This document shows positions 48,683 to 58,172 of a stretch of DNA of 64,000 nucleotides, in pieces. The stretch's first letter is position 1. Every line of letters begins with the position of its first letter. The notes below the pieces were generated by a model. That model did not search any database and was not told the origin of the DNA. It worked only from the letters and a program-made list of their open reading frames with translations. The stretch lies in assembly GCA_965533275.1 (NCBI GenBank), contig CBESWG010000011.1, forward strand, positions 1 to 64,000, read 5' to 3'. Origin of the DNA: JAUXEH01 sp965533275 (GTDB lineage Bacteria; Acidobacteriota; Aminicenantia; Aminicenantales; Aminicenantaceae). Made by a program: the position numbers and the translations under genes.

Positions 48683-50047
48683 TTATGAAGGGACGAGTGT
48701 ATCCGGACTCTTGAGTTTTTGCAAATAGAGGTGCACCGACCGAGCGGCCAGGCCGGAGAGCCCCACGACACCCACCAAGTTGGTGAGGGCCATGAGGCCG
48801 TTGGCCATGTCACCCACGGACCAGGCCACCTCCACTTCAAGGACGGAGCCGAGGACGATGAACAGGCAGTAGATCCAGTCGTAGGGTTTGCGGATCCAGG
48901 GCCCCAGGAGGAAGCTCAGTGCGATCTTGCCGTAATAGGACACGGCGATCAGGCTGGAGTAGCCGAAGAGGAAGGAGCTGGCCGCTACGATGATCCCCCC
49001 CACCGTGGGGAGGGCGAGGTTGAAGGCGTTGGCCGTCATCTCCGTGCTGGTGCCGTGGGTCCAGGCACCCGAGGTCAGCACCGCCAGGGCCGTGATGGTG
49101 CAGATGACCATGGTGTCGATGAAGACATCCAGGGCCCCCAGGAAACCCTGCCGGGCCGGTTCTGCTGTGCGGGAGGGGGCGTGCAGGACTGCGGCCGTTC
49201 CGGTGCCAGCCTCGTTGGAATAGGTGCCGCGCGCCATGCCGTATCGGATGGCCCGGGCCACGGTCACGCCCACCATGCCTCCGCCCAGTGCTGAAGGCTT
49301 GAAGGCTCCGATAAAGATCAGGTGCAGCGCGTCCGGTATACGGTCTGCGAAGTAGATGATGGTGAAAAGCCCCCCGAAGATGTAGAAGACGACCATGATG
49401 GGGCTCAGGTATTCGGTCACCTTCCCGATGGACCGGATCCCGCCCACGATGACCATCCAGGTGAGGATGGCCAGCCCCAGTCCGGCCAGCCAGGGCTGGA
49501 GGTTCAGCTCGGACTTCAGGGCCACGGCAATGGAATTGGACTGGATGATGGTGGTGGCGAAAGTGGCCTTGCCGGCCATGAACAGCGCGTAGGCCCCGGC
49601 CAGCCAGGGCAGGTGCAGCCCGTCCCGCAGGTAGTACATGGGCCCGCCGGCGACCGTTCCATCGGGCAGGATCGTGCGGAACCTGTGGCCCAGTATGGCC
49701 TCGACCATCTTGGTGGCCATGCCCAGGGCGGCGAGGATCCACATCCAGAACACCGCGCCCGGCCCTCCCATCGCGATGGAGGTGCAGACCCCGGCGATGT
49801 TGCCGTTGCCCACCACCGTGGCCAGGGAAGTGGTAAGTGCCTGGAAGGGAGAGATATCGCCGGTGCTGGGAGCACCCCCTTCCCCGTAGTCCTTGCGGCT
49901 GGCGAACAGGCGGAACTGGAGGCCGAGCCTGCGCAGGTGGACGAAGCGCAGGCGGATGGACAGGAAAAGCCCCGCTCCCAGAATGAGGATCGTGGTCTGG
50001 GGTCCCCAGACGAGATCCGCCAGGAACCGGATGGACCGCTCGATCAA
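48683..50047 (-). CDS. AGCS-family sodium:alanine/glycine symporter
   Basis: 454 residues, about 11 membrane helices. Family motifs: GDISPFQALTTSLATVVGNG, NIAGVCTSIAMGGPGAVFWM, EAILGHRFRT, and GTGTAAVLHAPSRTAEPARQG. It imports small neutral amino acids with sodium. Its start overlaps the small membrane-protein gene as ATGA, and the M28 peptidase follows. Confidence 0.93.
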   Translation of the reverse strand: MIERSIRFLADLVWGPQTTILILGAGLFLSIRLRFVHLRRLGLQFRLFASRKDYGEGGAPSTGDISPFQALTTSLATVVGNGNIAGVCTSIAMGGPGAVFWMWILAALGMATKMVEAILGHRFRTILPDGTVAGGPMYYLRDGLHLPWLAGAYALFMAGKATFATTIIQSNSIAVALKSELNLQPWLAGLGLAILTWMVIVGGIRSIGKVTEYLSPIMVVFYIFGGLFTIIYFADRIPDALHLIFIGAFKPSALGGGMVGVTVARAIRYGMARGTYSNEAGTGTAAVLHAPSRTAEPARQGFLGALDVFIDTMVICTITALAVLTSGAWTHGTSTEMTANAFNLALPTVGGIIVAASSFLFGYSSLIAVSYYGKIALSFLLGPWIRKPYDWIYCLFIVLGSVLEVEVAWSVGDMANGLMALTNLVGVVGLSGLAARSVHLYLQKLKSPDTLVPS

Positions 50048-50265
50048 GTCGATGGGTTATCCCCCCCGTTCCCTTTGAGTTTTTTTCGCCGCTCGATCTC
50101 GCGCAGGACCGGCTTGTGCAGAACGAAGAAATAATAGATCGCGAGGCAGCCCATGATCAGGGCAAAACGGTCAAAATTCCCGTAGACAATGAGTGAGTAG
50201 AATGCATAGCCGATCACACCGATCAGCAGGAAGAGATGGAAAAACGCGAATATCCAGTCGGCCAC
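50044..50265 (-). CDS. Small two-helix membrane protein
   Basis: 73 residues. Two hydrophobic helices (about 4-26 and 34-50) and a basic C-terminal tail ERRKKLKGNGG. I do not recognise a family. The stop overlaps the AGCS start by four bases, so it may be an accessory subunit of the symporter. It lies 25 bases after the cyclophilin gene. Confidence 0.65.
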   Translation of the reverse strand: MADWIFAFFHLFLLIGVIGYAFYSLIVYGNFDRFALIMGCLAIYYFFVLHKPVLREIERRKKLKGNGGDNPST

Positions 50266-50290
50266 GTGACTGCACGTATGCGGGGGGCTG

Positions 50291-50869
50291 CTATTTCCGC
50301 CGGATGGAGACGATATTGATGGTCTGGCGGGGTACGTTCTGCATGTTGTTCTTTGTCTGGACCTTTGCCTTGGCGATGGCTTCCACGACGTCTGTGCCCT
50401 GTATCACCTTGCCGAACACACAGTAGCCCCAGCCGTCCTCGGTCTTGGCCGTATGGTCGAGGCCGGGGTTGTCGATGTGGTTGATGTAGAACTGGGCGCT
50501 GGCACTGTGGGGTTCCGTCCTGCGTCCCATGGCTATGGTGTATTGCACGTTTTTTAAGCCGTTGTCCGCCTCGTTCCGGATCGTATCGTACACGGGCTTC
50601 TGCGTGAACTCAGGTGTCCAGCCGCCTCCCTGGATCATGAAGTCCTTCATGACCCGATGGAATATGGTGCCGTCATAGAATTCCTCATCCACGTAGGTGA
50701 GGAAGTTCTTGACGGAGATGGGAGCCTTGTCGGGGTAGAGCTCGATCACCAGGTCGCCCAGCGAAGTCTTCATGATGACTTCGATGGTATCCCCCTGTGC
50801 GGAAGCACCCAGGGGAAGGGCCAGGATCAAGGCCGCCGCGAGGGCGCCGGATATCAGATTTTTCAGCAT
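50291..50869 (-). CDS. Exported cyclophilin-type peptidyl-prolyl isomerase
   Basis: 192 residues with a signal peptide (about 1-24, ending ASAQ). The cyclophilin catalytic Arg is in FHRVMKDFMIQGGG (about 71-84), and SASAQFYINHIDNPGLD corresponds to the SxxSQFFI segment. It accelerates proline isomerisation in the periplasm. AGGAGGT precedes the ATG. First gene of a run with the small membrane protein, AGCS and M28 genes. Confidence 0.9.
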   Translation of the reverse strand: MLKNLISGALAAALILALPLGASAQGDTIEVIMKTSLGDLVIELYPDKAPISVKNFLTYVDEEFYDGTIFHRVMKDFMIQGGGWTPEFTQKPVYDTIRNEADNGLKNVQYTIAMGRRTEPHSASAQFYINHIDNPGLDHTAKTEDGWGYCVFGKVIQGTDVVEAIAKAKVQTKNNMQNVPRQTINIVSIRRK

Positions 50870-50937
50870 CGTGACCTCCTAATTCTTGACAGGAAACCGA
50901 AAAAACAATGTAGCAGATAATCCCGCCAATAGCAATC

Positions 50938-52002
50938 TTACCGGAACACCAGGGTGACCCAGAAGCGGCTGGTGGGCAGGTCGCCGTCGGGATGGAACAC
51001 AACCCCCAGGCCCAGCCTGCGGATCCCGGGAACCGTGATCTGCGAGGCGATCTCGGCCGGAATATCGAGCGGATTGGATGTGATATAGGACTCGATCCGA
51101 TAGCCAGCGAGTTGTCCCGGGATGACCGCCGTTTCTCCCTCCCGATCTCGCATGCTGCGGGATATCTGAAGGGCACCTTCGGACAGCTCGCGATCGAGCG
51201 GGATCGCTCCCAAGCCTCGGTCTGTGCGAAGGAGCGTGATCTGATCCCCGATGAGGGCGGTGTGCTCCTGGGTGCTCATCGCAGCATAGTTCTGTTCCAG
51301 GAAGAGGATGAAAGCGAAGTCATAGGATCCCCCCGGAGCCACGTCGCTGCGGGAGAATCGGACCCCCATGCCTCCCGAGTGGGTATGGGGCTGTGTCATC
51401 TGTTCGAACTCTGTTTCTGCCTTTTCCAGCGAAGGGGAGTTGATAAAGACATAGAGGATGTGTATCCCGCGGTAGGCGAGGGGAAGGACGGGGGGAGGGA
51501 GGCCCGCGGCGCGCCGTTCGAGATGCTCTCTAGCCAGGGCGTCCGCTTCCTTCAGATAGACGAAGGGGGCGAGCCCCTTCCCCTGCCTGAGCAGGTCGAT
51601 CCTCTCCCGGGTTTGCTCTTCGAACTCCAGCACGTGCTCTTCCAGCTTTTCGACTCCCAGCCCAGGTCCCCGGGAGCGAATGAAATCCTGGGTGACATAG
51701 TACCCGTCCCCCTCCACCAGCACGACAGCGACCCCCACCCTGTCGAATTCGCCGTTCAGGATGTTATTCCTGTGTCCCTTTGCTATCTCCTCGAGAACCG
51801 ATTCTCTGAGGAGCGGAGTGAGCCCGTGTTCGGATCGAGTGTGATTCATGAGGGACAGGATCTCTCCTGCGATCTCGGCCGGGGTGGAAGGGGATATCTG
51901 AAGGTCCCGAGTGTTCTGCTGGGCCAGGCCGGGAACCAGGACCAGCCAGAGCAGCAGAGCCTGGGTACTCATCCTGGCGCTCCGAATCGATCGCAATACC
52001 AA
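50938..52002 (-). CDS. Secreted protein with two CAP-like domains
   Basis: 354 residues. TTG 52002 is favoured over ATG 51972 because AAAGGA lies five bases upstream and the added residues VLRSIRSAR supply the basic n-region of the signal peptide. Residues about 43-125 resemble a CAP/SCP domain (ILSLMNHTRSEHGLTPL, then VGVAVVLVEGDGYYVTQDF). Residues about 250-354 repeat that pattern weakly (QITLLRTDRGLGAIPL, then LGLGVVFHPDGDLPTSRFWV). CAP proteins act extracellularly with varied roles; the function here is unknown. Confidence 0.65.
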   Translation of the reverse strand: MVLRSIRSARMSTQALLLWLVLVPGLAQQNTRDLQISPSTPAEIAGEILSLMNHTRSEHGLTPLLRESVLEEIAKGHRNNILNGEFDRVGVAVVLVEGDGYYVTQDFIRSRGPGLGVEKLEEHVLEFEEQTRERIDLLRQGKGLAPFVYLKEADALAREHLERRAAGLPPPVLPLAYRGIHILYVFINSPSLEKAETEFEQMTQPHTHSGGMGVRFSRSDVAPGGSYDFAFILFLEQNYAAMSTQEHTALIGDQITLLRTDRGLGAIPLDRELSEGALQISRSMRDREGETAVIPGQLAGYRIESYITSNPLDIPAEIASQITVPGIRRLGLGVVFHPDGDLPTSRFWVTLVFR

Positions 52003-52027
52003 ATATTCCTTTACTTTTTATATCCAT

Positions 52028-52055
52028 ATTCTAACATAAAGTGGGCCGCCTGCAA
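52028..52055 (-). promoter_or_regulatory. Candidate promoter for the CAP-like gene
   Basis: On the minus strand TTGCAG (52050-52055), 16-base spacer, TAGAAT (52028-52033). It places the transcript start about 20 bases before the TTG start at 52002, supporting that upstream start codon. Confidence 0.5.
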
Positions 52056-52123
52056 TGCGGCCGCAGGCACGACCTTGAGTGAGTGGAGACGGATATGAAT
52101 ACAAAATCCCTGTGGTGGGCATT

Positions 52124-53269
52124 ATGATCTCCCGCTTCTTCAACCCAACCCGGATCGTTTACGGCCCGGATGCCCTGCGCCTGCTGCCGGATCACCTGCC
52201 TGCGGCAGTCCCTCCGGAAAAGGTCCTCCTGATCAGTGATGCGGGTATTCGTGCGGCCGGGATCACTCAGCGAATTGAAGATCTGCTGCCCGGAGCGACC
52301 GTCTTCGAAGAGATCGAACCGAACCCGCGCCATTCCACGGTGGATCGGGCCGGTGCTCTGGCCCGAGATATGGAGGCCAAACTGGTTGTGGGGCTGGGAG
52401 GGGGGAGCGCCCTGGACGCGGCCAAGGCGATCGCGCTCCTGGCCACGAATCCGGGCCGCATCGAAGATTACGAGGGACGGGGACTGTACATGGTCCCGCC
52501 GCTCCCGGTCATCGCCATCCCCACGACCTGCGGGACCGGATCGGAGGTCACCTGGGTGGCGGTCATCACGCACACCGGCCGCCGCTTCAAGATGAGCATC
52601 AAAGGCCCGGCCATGTTCCCGGCTGTGGCCCTGGTCGACCCGGACCTCCTGTCTTCACTGCCCGCCGCTCTGGTCGCCTCTACCGGTATGGATGCCCTGG
52701 TGCATGCCATCGAGGCCTATACGGTCAAGCCCGCTACCTTTGTGACGGATGTGTTTGCCGTACAAGCCGTACAGATGAGCTTCCGCTATCTCAAGCGTGC
52801 CTGCGCGGATATCCGACAGGATGGAGAGGCCCGCGATGGCGCGATGAAGGCCAGTCTCCTGGCAGGCCTCGCTTTCGGCAACAGCGATGTGGGCGGGGTC
52901 CACTGCCTCTCCGAGTCCGTGGGCGCACTCCTGGACACCCCGCACGGTGTGGCCAATGCCGTGCTCCTCCCCTATGTCATGGAGTTCAATCTTCCGGCCG
53001 CCGCCGAACGGTATGCGGAATTGGCCCGCGCGGTCGGCCTGGAAGAGGGGAGTCCGGAGGACATGGCTCGGCTCTTGATCCAGGAGGTCAGGCAGCTGTC
53101 CGCTGAAATCGGGATCCCCCGGTTCCGGGACCTCGGTGTCCCCGAAGATCGCTTCCCCGAGATCGCGGAGAAATCCTTCACCAACAATTCCAATTCCTCC
53201 AATGCCAGGGAAGCAGGCAGGGACGACTACCTGAATATCCTGATCCATGCGCATTCGGAGGGGGACTGA
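52124..53269 (+). CDS. Iron-containing (group III) alcohol dehydrogenase
   Basis: 381 residues. NAD-binding GGGSALDAAKA (about 86-96), IAIPTTCGTGSEVT, and the metal-binding Asp/His segments ALVDPDL, STGMDALVHAIEAY and VHCLSESVGALLDTPHGVAN. The first His of the usual HxxxH is kept and the second is Glu (HCLSE), while the last metal His in TPHG is kept. The substrate is probably an alcohol or aldehyde. ATG 52124 is preferred because family similarity begins at MISRFFNPTRI; there is only a weak ribosome-binding site. The stop abuts the convergent M48 gene. Confidence 0.88.
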   Translation: MISRFFNPTRIVYGPDALRLLPDHLPAAVPPEKVLLISDAGIRAAGITQRIEDLLPGATVFEEIEPNPRHSTVDRAGALARDMEAKLVVGLGGGSALDAAKAIALLATNPGRIEDYEGRGLYMVPPLPVIAIPTTCGTGSEVTWVAVITHTGRRFKMSIKGPAMFPAVALVDPDLLSSLPAALVASTGMDALVHAIEAYTVKPATFVTDVFAVQAVQMSFRYLKRACADIRQDGEARDGAMKASLLAGLAFGNSDVGGVHCLSESVGALLDTPHGVANAVLLPYVMEFNLPAAAERYAELARAVGLEEGSPEDMARLLIQEVRQLSAEIGIPRFRDLGVPEDRFPEIAEKSFTNNSNSSNAREAGRDDYLNILIHAHSEGD

Positions 53270-54982
53270 TCAGAGCTTTTCGATGAGGATCTGCAGGATC
53301 TCGAGCTCGTCGGGATCGAACCAGATCTTATAGCAGGAGAGGCACTTGTCCACCGGCACCACGTACTGATAGTTGTACGGCCGCGGCAGCAGCTTGTGCC
53401 CGCACTCCGGGCAAAAGAGCTTGGAGGGCGTTTCCATGGTGAGCTTGCGCGTCCGGGAGGGGCTCTGCATGAATTCGTCTTCGAAGACACGGGCCTTTTG
53501 GATCAGTCGGTCGGAGAAGGACACTTCCTTGCGGGCGACGATGCGGTCGGTCAGGGCGGCGTCGACCAGCTTCCCTCCACAGTCCGGGCAGTCCTTGATG
53601 GCAACGCCTTCGTAGAAACCATCCCGCAGGAGAACCCGGCAGCGGGGACACCGGTTCTGGCGCTTCGGGTTCGTGTGCTTCTTCTGGTACAGACTGCGAA
53701 GCCCCAGCCGCAGCTGCGGGAACTCCCGCGCCGGGGCTTGGACCTTTTCCTGCAGGTTCTTCATCCAGATGCCGAGGGAAAAATAGGGGAGGTTGACGAC
53801 CTCTTCCAGTGCGAAGGGTCCCTGCCAGTCGCCCTTGGCGTCCCGGATCGACCAGATCTGACCTTGAGCCGGGGATTCTTCCATCGTTTCCCGGCCAGCA
53901 TCAGCTTCCGCCGGATCGGTTTCCTCCTGGGCCAGGAGCATCATGCGGGCTTTTTCCCTCTGTTTCCGGCCTGCGTGTACATCGCGCATTATCTTGCCGG
54001 GCGACGTCGGGATCATCTCCGCCAGCAGCCGGATCCGCTTGAGCAGCGGAGGATGGGAGCTGAAGATGCGGCCAAGAAATCCTTCCGCGAGTTCCTTCGA
54101 TTCCGGGGGGACGATGAACAGGGGGGCATAGGTCAGGTTGAAATCTCCCACGAAGGAGTTTTTGAGATGGGCCTTGTAGATGGCCCTGGCCAGCGCAGCC
54201 GGATTGCGGCTGAACTCCACCGCAGCAGCATCGGCCAGGATCTCCCTCTGCCGGCTGATCAGGGTGCTCAGGAAGTGCATGAGCAGGCCGGAAAACGAGG
54301 CGGCCAGGAGGACCAGTATCTGCCCCCCCTGGTAGCCGGGTCCGGCCCTGGCCCCGATTGGGTGGGGAGTATGTTCCGGCTCCATGGCCTGGCGCAGCCT
54401 CTCGAAGAAATTGGCCAGCGAACAGACCAGAGTGACGTAGAAGGTGTCGCCGCGGATGATGTGGGCCAGTTCGTGGGCCACGACGGCCTGGAGCTCGTCC
54501 CGGGTGAATTCCGCCAGCATCCCCTCGGTCACGATTATACTGGGCGTGTTATCCCTCTCGATCAGGGCCATGGAGTTGATGGCGAATACCGGAATGATAT
54601 AGGGATTTACCTTTGGCAGCCCGCTGGCGATCCGGATCTCCTCCACGGTGTTGGCGTACTGCTTGTGATACCGGTCCTGGGGATCGGGTTCGTGGGCCTG
54701 GAGCCGCTTCCGTATGAACGAAGCGCCGAAACGGCGCGCGTCCCAAATGTGAAAGCCCGCGATCGCCACGGCGGCCAGGAGGACGATCCAAAGGAGCGTG
54801 GTAAGGCGGTTGGCCAGGGGAAACGAGGCTGAGGGGAAAAAAAGCCCAAGGCATACGAGAACGACGACGGCCACGATCGCGACCGCAGCGCAGTAGAAAA
54901 CGACCAGGACCAGAAACAGAAACAGGCTCTTGCGCCACTGCGTGCGCTGTACTTCATAAAAATCCCGAGCCGGCCGCTTCAT
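53270..54982 (-). CDS. Membrane M48 metalloprotease with C-terminal zinc ribbons
   Basis: 570 residues. Two N-terminal membrane helices (about 20-80), then the M48 zinc motif HELAH (170-174) in VVAHELAHIIRGD, and the distal glutamate region REILADAAAVEFSRNP. Residues about 385-430 resemble a GYF-like motif (WSIRDAKGDWQGPFALEEVV). Two zinc ribbons follow: CPRCRVLLRDGFYEGV with CPDCGGKLVD, and CPECGHKLLPRP with CLSCYKIWFDPDELE, the latter of zf-TFIIB type. HtpX-like proteases degrade misfolded membrane proteins. A GTG nine bases upstream is an alternative start. Confidence 0.85.
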   Translation of the reverse strand: MKRPARDFYEVQRTQWRKSLFLFLVLVVFYCAAVAIVAVVVLVCLGLFFPSASFPLANRLTTLLWIVLLAAVAIAGFHIWDARRFGASFIRKRLQAHEPDPQDRYHKQYANTVEEIRIASGLPKVNPYIIPVFAINSMALIERDNTPSIIVTEGMLAEFTRDELQAVVAHELAHIIRGDTFYVTLVCSLANFFERLRQAMEPEHTPHPIGARAGPGYQGGQILVLLAASFSGLLMHFLSTLISRQREILADAAAVEFSRNPAALARAIYKAHLKNSFVGDFNLTYAPLFIVPPESKELAEGFLGRIFSSHPPLLKRIRLLAEMIPTSPGKIMRDVHAGRKQREKARMMLLAQEETDPAEADAGRETMEESPAQGQIWSIRDAKGDWQGPFALEEVVNLPYFSLGIWMKNLQEKVQAPAREFPQLRLGLRSLYQKKHTNPKRQNRCPRCRVLLRDGFYEGVAIKDCPDCGGKLVDAALTDRIVARKEVSFSDRLIQKARVFEDEFMQSPSRTRKLTMETPSKLFCPECGHKLLPRPYNYQYVVPVDKCLSCYKIWFDPDELEILQILIEKL

Positions 54983-55343
54983 TTCACTCACTTGGATTAC
55001 TGCTTATCCGCCTGGATTATTCACGTTCATTGGGTCGGGTTCATGATAGAGAAATTGAAGGAAGAGCGCAATGGGGGCTTACTTCTATCTGTTTTCGCCG
55101 GGGACCCACCCAACCACCCCATGGGCTCAGACGGAAGGAAAATCGTCGGGAGGCTGCCCCAGGGAATCTTCGAATGATCGCTGTACCTGACACAGTCCTC
55201 GCGCTGTTGCCTATGCACGAGGGTCTGTGATATAAACACCTTCTCTACATTTCCATGGGCTTGAGACGAAACAGACATTCCAAAAGCACCTGCCGCTCTG
55301 CCTCGCGTGAGCCGGCGGTGATCTATCGATCGGGAGGGATCCA
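54983..55343. other. Intergenic region with a diverged copy of the 44712 element
   Basis: No gene is supported here. Bases 55069-55078 (CAATGGGGGC) and 55104-55132 match the corresponding parts of the 44712-44781 element in order and spacing: the same 10-mer, then an ACCCACCCA/CCCCATG/GCTC/GAC series. The copy at 55069 lacks the perfect inverted arms. The rest of the gap carries a possible promoter for the S9 gene. Confidence 0.55.
55207..55236 (+). promoter_or_regulatory. Candidate promoter for the S9-M14 peptidase operon
   Basis: TTGCCT (55207-55212), 18-base spacer, TATAAA (55231-55236). The leader would be about 100 bases. GGGAGG serves as ribosome-binding site for ATG 55344. Confidence 0.4.
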
Positions 55344-58154
55344 ATGAGAAAGAGATCATACCTGAGGTTTACCCTGATTACCCTCGTATTGCTGTCAGTG
55401 GGCCTGGTTTCTGGGGCCTGGGGTGCCGGAGAAAAGGCACTCACCTACCAGGACCTCATGCGGTTCCGGGAGATCCGGACCCCGGTGATCTCGGAGGACG
55501 GCCTCTGGGTGGCCTACGCCCTGCAGTCTGATCGGGGAGATGGGGAGGTGATCGTCAGGCATGTGAAGGACGGCACACAATACAGCATCCCCAGGGGAAC
55601 ACGGCCGATATTTGACAAGGGAGCAGGCTGGGCCGCGGCGATCGTCCGTCCCGGTGCCCTGGAGTCGGCCAAGGCGAAGAAAGACAAGCCCCAATCGGGA
55701 TTGGCGCTTCTGGACTTGAGTTCGGGTGAGATCCAAGAGTTTGCCAAGGTGCAGGCCTTCGCGTTCTCGGATGATTCTCGCTGGCTGGCCTTCCATCATT
55801 TTAAGGCGGACGATAAAAAACCAGCGGAAAAGAAGCCCGCACCCGATGAAAAAGAAGAGAAACCGGAAGAGAAAAAGCCTCAGCCCAAGGTTGTGGGCAG
55901 CCACCTGATCCTCATCGAACTGACCACAGGTGAGGAGATCCAGATCCCGCACGTCCTCCACTTCGCCTTCGACAATTCGTCCCGCTTCCTGGCCTTTGCT
56001 GTCGCGGATCTCGAGGGACAGGGCAACGGCCTCTACCACATCAGGCTGGGTGAGGAAGGCTGGTCTCGGCATTCCATACTACAAAAGGAGATGGCGCACA
56101 TCTCCCAGATCACATGGGCGAAGACCGGAAGCCGGCTGGCATTCATGGCGGCTACTCTTCCTCTCGATGGCCTCGCCGATCAGGACGCTTCCATTTGGAT
56201 CTGGGACGGCGCTGCCGACAAACTGGCGCAGGCCGTCTTCGATAATCACGCCCCTGAAGGCTGGTATCTTCCGGAAACGAATCGCCTGAGCTGGAGCAAA
56301 GACGGCCGCCGGCTGTTTTTTGGGTTCAAGCCCTCGGCACTGCGGGAAAAAGCCAAGGAGCCGGAGAGAGAGATCGAGGAAGAGGGGGATCTGTTTGCCG
56401 AAGACCTGATTCTCTCCCAGAGCGAAGTGGATGTCTGGCACTGGAACGATCCCCAGATCAATCCTCAGCAGAAGGTCAGGTGGCGCCAGGTCAAGGACCG
56501 GACCTATCCCGCGGTGTACCACACGGATTCTCGCAAGATAGTGGCCCTGGCGGATGAGGACATGCCCCGGGTTCAGCCAGGGGAGAATCCTGACGTGGCT
56601 CTCGGCTTCCTGGACGCGCCCTACCGCAAGATGGTCACCTGGTATGGAAGCGTCAACGACCTCTATCTGGTCGACTTGAAGAAGGGAACACGCACCCTGG
56701 TTGCCGCCGAGCTCGAAGACCGCAGCTCGCTCTCCCCGCAGGGACGCTTCGTTGCTTATTATCGGGCGGAGCATTGGTACCTCTATGACCGCCGTTCGAA
56801 AAAGACACGTTCTCTGACTGAGGATCTAGACATCCCGTTCCAGAATGAAGATCATGACTATCCCTCCAGCGTGCCTTCCTATGGAGCGGCCGGCTGGATG
56901 CAGGACGACAGCGCGGTTCTGATCTATGACAAGTATGATGTCTGGAGTTTTTCGACCCGGGGAGGAGATCCCGTAAACATCACCGCCGGCAGCGGCCGGC
57001 AGGGGAATACCACGTTCCGCATCATCCAGACTGACCGCGAGAAGGACCATTTCGAAGCAGGGGAGAAGCTCCTGCTGTCCGCCTTCCACAACCATGACAA
57101 ACACTGGGGTTTCTATTCCGGTTCAACAGCGGGAGCAGATCCGAAGCCTCTCCTGGAGGAGAAAAAAAAGTTCCGTTTCCTGGCCAAGGCCAAGGGAGCG
57201 GATGCAATGCTGTACACTCGTGAGAGCTACGAAGAGTTCCCGGATCTCTGGGTGAGCGGCCTCGACTTTGCAGACGCGCACAAGGTCTCTGACGCAAATC
57301 CGCAGATGGAAGAGTTCGCCTGGGGTAGCGCTGAACTCGTGGAGTGGGAGAGCGTGGACGGGATCCCGCTGCAGGGTGTATTGATCAAACCCGGCAACTA
57401 TGAAGCCGGAAAGAGATACCCCGTAGTCGTCTACTATTACCGCTTCTTCTCGCAGCGGGTCTATGAATTCAACCAGACCGTCATCAACCACAGGCCGAAC
57501 TTCCCCTTCTATGCCAGCAACGGCTATGCGGTCTTTCTTCCTGACATCCGGTTTGCCGTGGGGCTTCCCGGATTTTCCGCCACCAAGTGCCTGGTGCCGG
57601 GTGTACAGAAACTTGTCGATATGGGTATCGCCGATCCCGATGCGATCGGTCTTCACGGGCACTCCTGGAGCGGATACCAGACCGCCTTCGTGATCACGCA
57701 GACTGATATATTCAAGTGTGCCGTCGCAGGCGCGCCGGTCTCCAACATGACCAGCGCCTACAGCGGGATCCGCTGGGCCTCAGGGATGGCCCGGCAGTTC
57801 CAGTACGAGCAGTCCCAGAGCCGGATCGGGGCGACCCTCTGGGAGCGCCGCGACCTCTACATCGACAACTCGCCCGTGTTTTTTGCCGACCGGATCAATA
57901 CGCCCCTCCTGATCATACACGGTGACGAGGATGGAGCCGTTCCCTGGTACCAGTCGATCGAGCTCTATCTGGCCCTGCGCCGATTCGGCAAGGACTGCAT
58001 ATTCCTGCAGTACAGGGGGGAGCCGCACCACCCGCAGAAGTATCCCAACAAGCTCGACTGGTTCAAGAAAATGAAGGAGTACTTCGATCACTATCTCAAG
58101 GGAGAACCCGGCCCGGATTGGATCACCAAAGGTGTAGAGTATAGAGGGAAATAG
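55344..58154 (+). CDS. Secreted S9 family prolyl oligopeptidase-like serine peptidase
   Basis: 936 residues. Signal peptide about 1-28 (ending GAWG-AG). A beta-propeller-like region spans about residues 30-640 with a Lys/Glu/Pro-rich insertion at 150-180. The alpha/beta-hydrolase domain holds Ser774 in HGHSWSGYQ, Asp863 in HGDEDGAVPW and His895 in RGEPHHPQ, a full S9 triad. It hydrolyses small to medium peptides outside the cytoplasm. The downstream M14 gene starts 18 bases after its stop. Confidence 0.93.
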   Translation: MRKRSYLRFTLITLVLLSVGLVSGAWGAGEKALTYQDLMRFREIRTPVISEDGLWVAYALQSDRGDGEVIVRHVKDGTQYSIPRGTRPIFDKGAGWAAAIVRPGALESAKAKKDKPQSGLALLDLSSGEIQEFAKVQAFAFSDDSRWLAFHHFKADDKKPAEKKPAPDEKEEKPEEKKPQPKVVGSHLILIELTTGEEIQIPHVLHFAFDNSSRFLAFAVADLEGQGNGLYHIRLGEEGWSRHSILQKEMAHISQITWAKTGSRLAFMAATLPLDGLADQDASIWIWDGAADKLAQAVFDNHAPEGWYLPETNRLSWSKDGRRLFFGFKPSALREKAKEPEREIEEEGDLFAEDLILSQSEVDVWHWNDPQINPQQKVRWRQVKDRTYPAVYHTDSRKIVALADEDMPRVQPGENPDVALGFLDAPYRKMVTWYGSVNDLYLVDLKKGTRTLVAAELEDRSSLSPQGRFVAYYRAEHWYLYDRRSKKTRSLTEDLDIPFQNEDHDYPSSVPSYGAAGWMQDDSAVLIYDKYDVWSFSTRGGDPVNITAGSGRQGNTTFRIIQTDREKDHFEAGEKLLLSAFHNHDKHWGFYSGSTAGADPKPLLEEKKKFRFLAKAKGADAMLYTRESYEEFPDLWVSGLDFADAHKVSDANPQMEEFAWGSAELVEWESVDGIPLQGVLIKPGNYEAGKRYPVVVYYYRFFSQRVYEFNQTVINHRPNFPFYASNGYAVFLPDIRFAVGLPGFSATKCLVPGVQKLVDMGIADPDAIGLHGHSWSGYQTAFVITQTDIFKCAVAGAPVSNMTSAYSGIRWASGMARQFQYEQSQSRIGATLWERRDLYIDNSPVFFADRINTPLLIIHGDEDGAVPWYQSIELYLALRRFGKDCIFLQYRGEPHHPQKYPNKLDWFKKMKEYFDHYLKGEPGPDWITKGVEYRGK

Positions 58155-58172
58155 CGAGGGAGAGGAGGAGAC

